Shown piece by piece: positions 34,224 through 46,392 of a stretch of DNA of 64,000 bases. This DNA comes from Pogonophryne albipinna (lineage: Eukaryota > Chordata > Actinopteri > Perciformes > Artedidraconidae), in assembly GCA_028583405.1 (NCBI GenBank), contig CM053260.1:26914425-26978424 (forward strand), read 5' to 3'. The stretch's first letter is position 1. Each line of letters starts with the position of its first letter. A model generated the notes under the pieces. It was not told the origin of the DNA. It saw nothing but the letters and a program-made list of their open reading frames with translations, and made no database searches. A program made the position numbers and the translations under genes.

Positions 34224-34588
34224 TGGCGTCTCCCTTAGGGATAAGGTGAGAAGTTCAGTCATCCGGGAGGGACTCGGAGTTGAACCGCTCCTCCTTCGCG
34301 TCGAAAGGAGCCAGTTGAGGTGGTTCGGGCACCTAGTAAGGATGCCACCTGGGAGCTTCCCTAGGGAGGTGTTCCAGGCACGTCCAGCTGGGAAGAGACC
34401 AAGGGGTAGACCTAGGACCAGGTGGAGGGATTATATCTCTTCGCTGGCCTGGGAGCGCCTTGGGATCCCCCAGTCAGAGCTGGTTGATGTGGCCAGGGAA
34501 CAGAACGTTTGGGGCTCTCTGCTGCAACTGCTACCCCCGCGACCCGACCACGGATAAGCGGGAGAAGATGGATGGAAGATGGATGGAT
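34224..34588 (+). pseudogene. RTE/Rex3-like LINE 3' end (copy B)
   Basis: Counterpart of 10386-10750, same LRWFGHLVRMP ... LLPPRPDHG C-terminus and GATG-type tail, with very few changes. Confidence 0.8.
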
Positions 34589-36084
34589 CCTATTTGGTCT
34601 TTATTTTTACCTTGCTTGAATCCTGTTTTTAACTCTGACCTGTTGCTGCTATAAACACCTGAATTTCCCCAAGGGGATAAATAAAGTTCCATCTTATCTT
34701 ATCTTATCTTCACACGTATAGAATCATTTTGAGTGTATGTTGCTATCTTTAAACAATGAAGATACAGAATCAGAATAGAAACAAGTACATTTGCAAGCCA
34801 AGGGCGGGGGATTTATTGGACAAGGACAAGTCAGCTGATTTTACAGTATGCTATGGAAGAAGTGTGGAATTCAGCCATTTTGAAGCAATAACAGCAAACA
34901 GGCTTGTTTTAATTGAGAGGTACCTAGGTCCAACTCGCAGTGATCTGATTGGCCGAGGCAGAGCGAAGTGCACCTGCTGGAGTGTATTGTTCAACCAAAG
35001 CGTTGATGTAAGAAGGGCCGGATCCCTTTACAGCACTTTAAGCCAATACCAGTGTCTTGAAGCTAATTTGGGAAGATAAGATAAGATAGGAAGTACTCTA
35101 TCAATCCCAACTTGGGCATTGTACATAAGAGAAATTAAAAGAAATAAACAATCCAAAATGTAAACATCACAAATAGAAATAAATAGCATCAAAAAAGTAG
35201 AAAATATACATGTGGAAATACACATTTACAGTAACAAAATACAAAGCAGGATATTATATATACATTAAGTGTGTAAGGAATGGAATTGTAATATTAAATT
35301 GAATATAAATGTGAATTGTACAGTGTGAGTCTAAGTTTAAGTCCAGTTATCAAGAGAAGCCATTGGTACCATGTATGTATGTATGTATGTATGTATGTAT
35401 GTATGTATGTACTAGTATCATCAACATGTTGATTTCAGGAGCTCAAATCGAAACTCAAGACCCTTCGATTGAAACAGAACCACACTACATTACAGCCACA
35501 TTTTGCGAACCTGAACGAACCTGAACGAGAACCTGTGTTATTTTCTGGGTCAGTCGAGGAACCGTCCTCCTGATGACGTAAAGAGTGTATCTTGCACACC
35601 CAGATTCCTTGGAGTTTGAGTGTAGGAAACAACAGATGTTGATAGAAAGGTCCTGGATTGGAGAGTCCTTCATTGGAAGAAATAGCAGTTTGGTCTTGTT
35701 GAGGTTGAGTTTCGGACGTAGCGAGAAAAAGCTGTTGATATGTTGACTGTAGACTGCTTTATGTCCCCTTTTCTTGCATACTGCTGATGTTCTACATGTA
35801 ACAGACTTTGTTTTAGATCATTCAATTTTACATTTGACGCTTACTGAAAACAAGTCAATATTGAAATCAACCAGAAACATTTCCTTTGATCTGACAGACT
35901 AAAAAGATTAAATACGTGTTTTGCCAACTTTTGACACAGCAAAGTTTCCATTTGAATCTTGTGAAATAGTTCAACTTTTTGACTTGGGACAGCATAATCC
36001 AAGCGTGTTAAAGTAGGCAACATTTATCAGATGAGTTTGAACTTGTTACATTTCAAATATATATATATATATATATTGTGTGTT
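34589..36084. other. Gene-poor end of duplicated block B
   Basis: Counterpart of 10751-12222: a (TTATC)n LINE tail (34589-34712), a minus-orientation LINE tail near 35075, an expanded (ATGT)n at 35371-35412, and a 10-bp internal duplication (GAACCTGAAC) at about 35508-35527 not found in A. No gene supported. Confidence 0.5.
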
Positions 36085-37437
36085 TACCATCAAACCCAGA
36101 GTGAATATGTAAATATGGAAAGCACTTGATTTGACGTCGCTATCTGTCAGAGGGCCATCGTGATAACAGTAAGATTTAAAATATTGTAATCAAACTTCAG
36201 GAGAGACTTGGTGTTCTCTGCATATGATGGAACAAAATAGTGCGTATATTGTCATCGGCATTCAGCTATAATTAGTTAAAAACATTTTGTTCAAAATCTT
36301 GAATGGTTCCGTCCTTAAATGTATTTTCTTCTAAAAAGCTCTTATTAAAGTACGTAATGTATTCATCAACAGTGCCAATTAAGTGTACCTGCCCAGACAT
36401 CAGACGTATTACATGGGTGTGCTTTATGGAGGAGTATTGTTTGATCAGCAGATGCTTTGTGTACCATCCATTTAGTGAACATTAGATACTGACTGCACCT
36501 TAGTACGTCTGAATGACATTGTCAACAAGTAGCATAACAACACTGCATACTAATAAGTGGACCCACTCCCTACTCTACAAACGTAGGAGGAGGAGAGGCA
36601 CATTTTTACAGGAAAGACGGCTCTTGTAGATACGTCAAGCTACTTTAATTGTTGTGCCATGAGTGGTTTAAAGTTATCCAACAGCAATGTGACTGACTGA
36701 CAGAGTGGTTGATATTGATTTTCAAACTATTGAATACAATGGTATTGTGCCGTTATAAATTAAATCAAACTAAAACTCTCAATCCTTTCTGATCTTTTGA
36801 CCAGTTGTCATTTTATGCATGCAAATAATCCCAAATTTGGGAGTCTTACTTCATGGAAAATAACGAATAAATACATATAAATAGTAAAAGCACAGAAACT
36901 CCACATGGTGCAGTGGTCTCTAATGTTTACCAGTCATGGATTAACTCATTTCAATGGGGGAGAAAAGCCGGGGTTCTATCTGAAAAGAAAAGTTTTAAAA
37001 AGAAAATGCTCCAAGTTGATTTTTTGGGTATTTAGTAAAAAATACCTTAAGCAGAATGTTATCCCATGGGGACACTTTCAAAACTGACACTGGTCAGTCA
37101 AAATAAGACCTGTGTAAAAACCTATGGTAAAAACTCAAACGTAGACATGAACAGATTACTTCAGGGTGTAAACCTCAGGACACAGTTTCCCCTTCTTGTG
37201 GGGTGGGGAACCTCCGGCGTCCGGGCTGTATACGGTCCACGAGACCATTTGATACGGCCCTCGAGGTAATTTATAAACACACGCAAAAAAAGAATTAAAG
37301 AAATCTAGACCGCAATAGAATTAAACACACGCCTGCCTGTTTTTCCTGGTCAAGGACAGGTTCCTTGAACACACAACACAAACGTAACGTGTCATCACGT
37401 GGTGTAGTGCTGCAGCACTTCAAAAACTGCAGTACAC
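36085..37437. other. Unique gene-poor sequence
   Basis: No match to other parts of the window was noticed. A hAT-like motif GGGGTGGGGAACC occurs near 37198. Short open frames lack any recognisable feature. Confidence 0.45.
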
Positions 37438-38306
37438 ATTCACACCAGCCTTGCTTAGTCCGGTTGAATCGAACCTTGGTGCGTTTAGCCGCTTGGTGCG
37501 GTTCATTTGGGTCGTTGTGAACACAATCCGAGACCTCTTAAGTGAACTAAACAACCGGACTCTGGTCCGCTAAAACAGGTGGTCTCGGAGCGCTTGCTTG
37601 CGAACTCTGGAGCGGTTCATTGCTGGTGTGAACGCAGTCCGCACCAAAACGGAAGCGTAGTATACGTTTCACAAGAACGCGGATGTCTTCAAAATCTTTA
37701 ACGAAAGAGTCTTTCAAGACATCCGTTGTTTTTTAGTTAAAGAGTGAAGCAGAATGAAGTGTTGAACAGTGTCGTGTAAAGTAAAAATGGTCCATCAACT
37801 ACATAAAGGTTTAAGAACACCTGTCGTCGGTGAAACGCCCTCCTTACTGCAGAACGTCTCTCATATGTGTTATAATGTTTTTTAACGGACGTTGTCTGAT
37901 TATATAATCATATTGAGCAGGTCTTCCTTGAAAAAGAGATCAATGATCTCAAGGGATACACCTGGATAAATAATGGTTTGAAATGAAAAAAATATGCGCG
38001 GGCCGCTAGAGTCGGTTGATCTCCAGATTAACAGCAGCATGAGAATAACCTGCCGAAAGTGCCGATGCTCCATGGCGGAGGCTCCAGTAGAAATTGCTGG
38101 GACTTGCGTTTTTACCCCCTTAATGTCTGACCAATGGTTGAACAGCATTTCCGTGCACATGACTTGTGTTTACAGTTTATAGTCCGTTTGAGTTTTGCCC
38201 GTGTGAACCATAGAGGTGTGAATGCAAACCGAACCTTCTGAAAAATGAAACAATGTAACAAACTGTTGTCTGGTGCGCACCTGAAAACGGACTATTAGGT
38301 GTGAAT
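37438..38306 (+). mobile_element. Possible Harbinger-like MITE
   Basis: The ends ATTCACACC and GGTGTGAAT are inverted, with many subterminal GGTTC, GTGTGAACGCA and AGTCCG words, the style of PIF/Harbinger MITEs. A clear target duplication was not established. A plus-strand LINE tail (TCTTCCTTGAAAAAGAGATC then TAAATAATGG) is embedded at about 37917-37985. Confidence 0.4.
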
Positions 38307-38684
38307 ACCTTACCTACCCTACCTTAAAGGTAGGGTAGGTAATTCACTTCAGAAACCCTTTTTGTTATATTCCATGGAATGCTCTTAACATCCCGATAGC
38401 AAGGGATAAATTAAATGCTTTGACAATAAATACATACAAATATTTCATCTGTGGAAGCCGTGGTGCTGTAAAAAGCAAGTCCAATTATCTGCCTCGGCCC
38501 GCGGTAGATAATTGGATGACCAAACGGCCTGCAGCCTTCCATCTGTGCGCCAACGTATCTCGTGCCCTCATTGGTCATGTGCACGTTCGTGTGTGTTGGA
38601 GGAGGGGCTCTGTAAGGAAATCTGAAGGAAGATTTTTTTCGGTTGTGTACTTTCCAATTCGAGCGCACTCGAGCTGGTTCCTCC

Positions 38685-40187
38685 ATTCTTACCTACCTTT
38701 ACGGAGCCGTACACATGCTGCAGTTTTTGCGTGGCTGTGTCTTTAGTTGTAAGCCCAGTGGCGATCTGGTCATCTGACATAGGCTACTGATCATACAGTC
38801 AATAACGCCATCGAAAATAATATGCTACATTACAGTACAACTACTTCTGGGTCTTTGTGTGTCATTCAAGCTCAGCTCTGTGTGTGTGGCACAAGCGCAT
38901 TTTGTGTGAGCTAGCGAGGGAGAGAGAGCAGTACCGGTGATTGTTGTTATTAGCATCTGGTTAGCTAGCTATGCTAACGAATATAAAGAGCTTTTTCTAC
39001 AACCAGGTGGAAGAGAGCTCTCTCCTGTCAGACTGAGAGAGATAACCTCAGTTTAGTGAGGTAAAGGCACACCTTTATATGATCATTATAGTTTAAAAAA
39101 AAATGATAAAAACAGGTATAAAATACTATATGACAGTAAAAAAAAGAAAAGTTGTTATTAATAAACAAGAATACAGTTTAAAAAGGGGAGTGATTTGTAA
39201 AATATCCATAAAGGGAAAAGAAAATCAGTTCATATGGGTATTGAGAGATGTATCCATAGAGCTCTTAATTTTGCACACATCTTGTAGTGTCCATATCTTT
39301 CTGTTTTGGTGGCCATGCCACAACCGTGCACATGCATGCATGCGCGAGTCTTAGTGAGTGTCTGCATTTTGGTCCTTACGCCTTTTACACATTCTCTCCA
39401 AAGCGTAACATAAAAACAGAAAGATATCTGGATTAAGAGGTGGCTTTTTCTTTGCACAGCATGAAAGAAAGGCGAAATGAATGGGCTGTGATTTTAGTTT
39501 TTTTAAGGAGAGGCCAATAATTTGCACGGCCCTCGGTGGATGTTGTAAAAATTGAAATGGCCCTTGAGAGGAAAAAGGTTCCCCACCCCTGAATACAAGC
39601 TGATTTCCAAACACATAATGATGGCAAACACCTGAACAGAAAGCCATTAAATTCAGCAGCTGTAGGTGTAAAGTATGACCACTAGATGGCACCACTAACA
39701 TGCATTGACGGACTAAGAGGATAATAAACAACAATAATGTGAACAGAATGAGTAAAAACATGAATAAACACATAACCGAGACAGTAAAAAATGAAATATA
39801 TGAAAAGAGTTTACATACTTTTGAGCAAAGGTAATAGGCCACATGTATCAGAGGTAATATAAAAGTGCTGGTTAAGCTGTGGGGTGCATTTCTATACAAG
39901 GTTTCTCTCTGCAGTCTCAATTCTGAGAAAAAAGTTTGAATTTTTTGAAAAAACTCCTTACTCTGATAAAAAAATAGGGAATTTTGAGAACATTCCAGAT
40001 TTTTTTTTGAAAAAGGCAGAATTTTGATTTGGACAAAAGTAAAGATTTTGTAAAAAAAATCTGAATTTTTATAATGATATAATATTTTTTAGAAAAACAT
40101 ACAAAAAAAAATGTTTAAAAGTCTGAATTTTGTGAAAGAAATGTCAGACTTTTGAGGAAAAAGACAGAATTCTTGGAAAATCTAAAT
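38685..40187 (-). repeat. Left arm of the inverted repeat (block P)
   Basis: Inverted relative to 40862-42825. It carries the empty site CATATAAAGGTGTGCC (minus strand) where the right arms hold a hAT element. Long frames such as 39351-39920 are mirrored on the other arms and show no domain. It includes a CTCF-like core CCACTAGATGGCA at 39679-39691. Confidence 0.8.
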
Positions 40188-40861
40188 TTTGACTTTAATC
40201 TCAGCATTTTGAAGAAAAAGTCTGAAAATCTTAACTTTTGGACAGACCTAAACAAACAAAACCAATGTGGCCCTTATTATCTGTAAATTCTTTGTTCTCA
40301 GTAAAAATTAAATGATACACAAAACAAGACAAATTGAGTCCAAAATAATTTCCATATGTTTGCCACTAGAGGGTGCTGTGTCATATCAAAAGTACCAGCA
40401 GGCAGTGGAGCAGCAGTCTGACACCAAGTCTAAACTCTAAGAAGTTTCTTCAAACCATGACAAGTACAATTATAATAGCATTCAAACATGATTTGTCATT
40501 CCTCTCTTGCATATTTGTTACTCATTTTCAGATTACCATCTCAACTAGCAACCTCTCCCTTAATCTTTAGAGAAAACACAACAGTGAAAACTCTTCTCCT
40601 GGACTTAAGCCAAGAAGAAAGCATTTGAGTCTGCTGCCAGATCCATCATGACAATCAGCCTGCATCCAACCATAATTGGCCATGGTATTCCCTCTGATAT
40701 TAAAGGTGGGGTAGGTAAGTTTCAGAAACCGGCTCGAGTGCACTAAAATTTGAAAGTACACAGCCGAAAAGAATCCGCCCCTTCCTTCAGACTTCCTTAC
40801 AGAGCACCTCCTCCAACACACATGAACGCGCACATGACGTCAGCAGACTGGTGAAAGTGGT
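40188..40861. repeat. Loop of first inverted repeat
   Basis: Single-copy between the arms but repeated directly in the second unit (about 43075-43745). It contains CCACTAGAGGGTG at 40363-40375 and the left part of an M2 transposon from about 40700 (TTAAAGGTGGGGTAGGTAAG). No gene. Confidence 0.7.
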
Positions 40862-42825
40862 GAATTTAGATTTTCCAAGAATTCTGTCTTTTTCCTCAAA
40901 AGTCTGACATTTCTTTCACAAAATTCTGACTTTTATATATTTTTTTGTATGTTTTTCTAAAAAATATTATATCATTATAAAAATTCAGATTTTTTTTTAC
41001 AAAATGTTTACTTTTGTCCAAATCAAAATTCTGCCTTTTTCAAAAAAAAATCTGGAATGTTCTCAAAATTCCCTATTTTTTTTATCAGAGTAAGGAGTTT
41101 TTTCAAAAAATTCAAACTTTTTTCTCAGAATTGAGACTGCAGAGAGAAACCTTGTATAGAAATGCACCCCACAGCTTAACCAGCACTTTTATATTACCTC
41201 TGATACATGTGGCCTATTACCTTTGCTCAAAAGTATGTAAACTCTTTTCATATATTTCATTTTTTACTGTCTCGTTATGTGTTTATTCATGTTTTTACTC
41301 ATTCTGTTCACATTATTGTTGTTTATTATCCTCTTAGTCCGTCAATGCATGTTAGTGGTGCCATCTAGTGGTCATACTTTACACCTACAGCTGCTGAATT
41401 TAATGGCTTTCTGTTCAGGTGTTTGCCATCATTATGTGTTTGGAAATCAGCTTGTATTCAGGGGTGGGGAACCTTTTTCCTCTCAAGGGCCATTTCAATT
41501 TTTACAACATCCTCCGAGGGCCGTGCAAATTATTGGCCTCTGCTTAAAAAAACTAAAATCACAGCCCATTCATTTCACCTTTCTTTCATGCTGTGCAAAG
41601 AAAAAGCCACCTCTTAAACCAGATATCTTTCTGTTTTATTTTCAAAGTTTTTATGTTACGCTTTGGAGAGAATGTGTAAAATGCGTAAGGACCAAAATGC
41701 AGACACTCACTATGACTCGCGCATGCATGCATGTACACGGTTGTGGCATGGCCACCAAAACAGAAAGATATGGACACGACAAGATGTGTATGGATACATC
41801 TCTCAATACCCATATGAACTGATTTTCTTTTCCTTTTATGGATATTTTACAAATCACTCCCCTTTTTAAACTGTATTCTTGTTTATTAATAACAACTTAT
41901 CTTTTTTTTACTGTCATATAGTATTTTATACCTGTTTTTATCATTTTTTTAAACTATAATGATCATATAAAGGCAGTGGTGTAGTGGGCGTTGGACGCGG
42001 GGGTACGCCGTACCCCCACTTATTTGAAGCATGATTCCTTTTTTCATAGTCTAATAAATATAAAATTATTGCCAGTGTTATCAGTTGCAAGTGTGTATTT
42101 GTTGTAATGATGACGAAAACATAATAGGCAGATTTCACAGTAATAGGCTATAATAAAAATGTAGCTCAAGCATGGATGCAACTTAATTTGAAGCGTGTAT
42201 GTGCGTGTGTGTGTGCGTGTGTGTGTGGAGCACCGTGTGTGTGCATTTTTATTATTTGTCCCGCGTCCCACAAATTGAGACTATGTCCCGCGTGACAGTC
42301 GCGCAGAAAGACCGGATCGGTTCGCTGACGGCCGGCCCAGTGTACCCCCCCTTGACAGTTCACGAGCGCGTCCATAGTGTCTCCCCGCCCCGTCCACCCA
42401 GTAAAATAATCCCCACTACACCACTGTATAAAGGTGTGCCTTTAACTCACTAAACTGAGGTTATCTCTCTCTCAGTCTGACAGGAGAGAGCTCTCTTCCA
42501 CCTGGTTGTAGAAAAAGCTCTTTATATTCGTTAGCATAGCTAGCTAACCAGATGCTAATAACAACAATCACCGGTACTGCTCTCTCTCCCTCGCTCGCTC
42601 ACACAAAATGCGCTTGTGCCACACACACAGAGCTGAGCTTGAATGACACACAAAGACCCAGAAGTAGTTGTAGCCCACTGTAATGTAGCATATTATTTTC
42701 GATGGCGTTATTGACTGTAGGCTATGATCAGTAGCCTATGTCAGATGACCAGATCACCACTGGGCTTACAACTAAAGACACAGCCACGCAAAAACTGCAG
42801 CATGTGTACGGCTCCTTAAAGGTAT
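40862..42825 (+). repeat. Inner right arm (block Q)
   Basis: Inverted copy of 38685-40187 plus a 461-bp hAT insertion with its duplication. It ends GGCTCCTTAAAGGTA and is joined there to the start of the second core unit (TTTTTTGAAAAAACTCC). AT-rich open frames match those of the left arm in mirror image and are not considered genes. Confidence 0.8.
41974..42426 (+). mobile_element. hAT element in block Q
   Basis: 453 bp; ends CAGTGGTGTAGTGGG and CCCACTACACCACTG, perfect 8-bp duplication TATAAAGG. Same element at the same site in block R; absent from the left arm. It contains (GT)n-rich stretches near 42195-42240. Confidence 0.9.
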
Positions 42826-45608
42826 TTTTTGAAAAAACTCCTTACTCTGATAAAAAAATAGGGAATTTTGAGAACATTCCAGATTTTTTTTTGAAAAAGG
42901 CAGAATTTTGATTTGGACAAAAGTAAAGATTTTGTAAAAAAAATCTGAATTTTTATAATGATATAATATTTTTTAGAAAAACATACAAAAAAAAATGTTT
43001 AAAAGTCTGAATTTTGTGAAAGAAATGTCAGACTTTTGAGGAAAAAGACAGAATTCTTGGAAAATCTAAATTTTGACTTTAATCTCAGCATTTTGAAGAA
43101 AAAGTCTGAAAATCTTAACTTTTGGACAGACCTAAACAAACAAAACCAATGTGGCCCTTATTATCTGTAAATTCTTTGTTCTCAGTAAAAAATTAAATGA
43201 TACACAAAACAAGACAAATTGAGTCCAAAATAATTTCCATATGTTTGCCACTAGAGGGTGCTGTGTCATATCAAAAGTACCAGCAGGCAGTGGAGCAGCA
43301 GTCTGACACCAAGTCTAAACTCTAAGAAGTTTCTTCAAACCATGACAAGTACAATTATAATAGCATTCAAACATGATTTGTCATTCCTCTCTTGCATATT
43401 TGTTACTCATTTTCAGATTACCATCTCAACTAGCAACCTCTCCCTTAATCTTTAGAGAAAACACAACAGTGAAAACTCTTCTCCTGGACTTAAGCCAAGA
43501 AGAAAGCATTTGAGTCTGCTGCCAGATCCATCATGACAATCAGCCTGCATCCAACCATAATTGGCCATGGTATTCCCTCTGATATTAAAGGTGGGGTAGG
43601 TAAGTTTCAGAAACCGGCTCGAGTGCACTAAAATTTGAAAGTACACAGCCGAAAAGAATCCGCCCCTTTCCTTCAGACTTCCTTACAGAGCACCTCCTCC
43701 AACACACATGAACGCGCACATGACGTCAGCAGACTGGTGAAAGTGGTGAATTTAGATTTTCCAAGAATTCTGTCTTTTTCCTCAAAAATCTGACATTTCT
43801 TTCACAAAATTCTGACTTTTATATATTTTTTTGTATGTTTTTCTAAAAAATATTATATCATAATAAAAATTCAGATTTTTTTTACTAAATCTTTACTGTT
43901 GTCCAAATCAAAATTCTGCCTTTTTTCAAAAAAAAATATGGAATGTTCTCAAAATTCCCTATTTTTTTATCAGAGTAAGGAGTTTTTTCAAAAAATTCAA
44001 ACTTTTTTTCTCAGAATTGAGACTGCAGAGAGAAACCTTGTATAGAAATGCACCCCACAGCTTAACCAGCACTTTTATATTACCTCTGATACATGTGGCC
44101 TATTACCTTTGCTCAAAAGTATGTAAACTCTTTTCATATATTTCATTTTTTACTGTCTCGTTATGTGTTTATTCATGTTTTTACTCATTCTGTTCAGATT
44201 ATTGTTGTTTATTATCCTCTTAGTCCGTCAATGCATGTTAGTGGTGCCATCTAGTGGTCATACTTTACACCTACAGCTGCTGAATTTAATGGCTTTCTGT
44301 TCAGGTGTTTGCCATCATTATGTGTTTGGAAATCAGCTTGTATTCAGGGGTGGGGAACCTTTTTCCTCTCAAGGGCCATTTCAATTTTTACAACATCCTC
44401 CGAGGGCCGTGCAAATTATTGGCCTCTGCATAGAAAAAACTAAAATCACAGCCCATTCATTTCAACCTTTCTTTCATGCTGTGCAAAGAAAAAGCCACCT
44501 CTTAATCCAGATATCTTTCTGTTTTATTTTCAAAGTTTTTATGTTACGCTTTGGAGAGAATGTGTAAAATGCGTAAGGACCAAAATGCAGACACTCACTA
44601 TGACTCGCGCATGCATGCATGTGCACGGTTGTGGCATGGCCACCAAAACAGAAAGATATGGACACTACAAGATGTGTATGGATACATCTCTCAATACCCA
44701 TATGAACTGATTTTCTTTTCCCTTTTATGGATATTTTACAAATCACTCCCCTTTTTAAACTGTATTCTTGTTTATTAATAACAACTTTTCTTTTTTTTAC
44801 TGTCATATAGTATTTTATACCTGTTTATAATTTTTTTTAAACTATAATGATCATATAAAGGCAGTGGTGTAGTGGGCGTTGGACGCGGGGGTACGCCGTA
44901 CCCCCACTTATTTGAAGCATGATTCCTTTTTTAATAGTCTAATAAATATACAATTATTGCCAGTGTTATCAGTTGCAAGTGTGTATTTGTTGTAATGATG
45001 ACGAAAACATAATAGGCAGATTTCACAGTAATAGGCTATAATAAAAATGTAGCTCAAGCATGGATGCAACTTCATTTGAAGCGTGTATGTGCGTGTGTGT
45101 GTGCGTGTGTGTGTGGAGCACCGTGTGTGTGCATTTTTATTATTTGTCCTGCGTCCACAAATTGAGACTATGTCCCGCGTGACAGTCGCGCAGAAAGACC
45201 GGATCGGTTCGCTGACGGCCGGCCCAGTGTACCCCTCCTTGACAGTTCACGAGCGCGTCCATAGTGTCTCCCCGCCCCGTCCACCCAGTAAAATAATCCC
45301 CACTACACCACTGTATAAAGGTGTGCCTTTACCTCACTAAACTGAGGTTATCTCTCTCTCAGTCTGACAGGAGAGAGCTCTATTCCACCTGGTTGTAGAA
45401 AAAGCTCTTTATATTCGTTAGCATAGCTAGCTAACCAGATGCTAATAACAACAATCACCGGTACTGCTCTCTCTCCCTCGCTCGCTCACACAAAATGCGC
45501 TTGTGCCACACACACAGAGCTGAGCTTGAATGACACACAAAGACCCAGAAGTAGTTGTAGCCCACTGTAATGTAGCATATTATTTTCGATGGCGTTATTG
45601 ACTGTAGG
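42826..45608 (+). repeat. Second core unit (loop and block R)
   Basis: Direct repeat of about 39936-42705 with only scattered differences. It is interrupted at GACTGTAGG by the retrovirus and resumes at 55383 (TAGGCTATGATC). Confidence 0.85.
44862..45313 (+). mobile_element. hAT element in block R
   Basis: 452 bp, same site, ends and TATAAAGG duplication as the copy in block Q, so it was duplicated with its host DNA rather than inserted twice. Confidence 0.9.
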
Positions 45609-46392
45609 TGTTAGAAATTAAAATCAATGTTTTGATAGCATAATGTAGTTTAAACATACCGTCAGTTTAAAAGCTGTTTTATACTGAAAAACCAGAAGTT
45701 CCCGTGCACAACCAGTGGTTAAGCTTTTATTCTGAAAATCCTTCATCTCCGGTTAGCATTTAGCATGAGGCTAATATACCATTTACTATAGAGGTGAATT
45801 TAGCAGCGAGATGATATGATGTTGCACACCGAAACCTACTGATTTCAACACTACAATTACAGACGTCGAGATATTATTATTATTGTTGAATATTACATGA
45901 AGGTACAGTTTATTTGAGTACGATATTGTTTACAGATGTGAGTAGCATGTGACAACTTCCGGATCGACCGGAAACCTAACTGCTGTGAAGTATTTCCTGT
46001 ATTTTTTGGAGTATTGATTACAGCGTTTAGAATGTGTTAAATGAAAAGTCATGAAAGAGTTAAGGAAGAGAAAAGCCGTGTTTAGATATATTGAATGTAC
46101 AATGTCTGTATCCTCTGATATGCGAAACAACGGACATTAAGACGTGGAGAGCCGCCCGCTGGGAGGAGCCAGCAGAGGATATATAAACGCCGGGACCTGG
46201 GGGACCGCCTCTTTCTACACCGGCCAAACTCAGAGAAACAGCTGTTTTACTCTCGAACAATATTCTGCTTGTAACATTACCGCGCCTTTCTTTTTAATTA
46301 AAGTACCAATTTGACACCATCTCAGAGACTCCATTTAGTCTCCTTTTAAGCTTCTCTCCTGGAGGCGAGAATAACGAACACAACATAACAAT
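45609..46392 (+). repeat. 5' LTR of endogenous retrovirus
   Basis: Contains a TATATAA box near 46181 and a TTAATTAAAG signal-like stretch near 46297. It differs from the 3' LTR by a 10-bp repeat unit (CTGGGGGACC) present only here; few or no other changes were seen. Confidence 0.9.

Noticed and set aside
39351..39920. 189-codon hydrophobic minus frame, mirrored at 41277-41822 and 44163-44567
   Set aside because: AT-rich transposon arm sequence; frames break differently in each arm and no known membrane protein pattern is seen.
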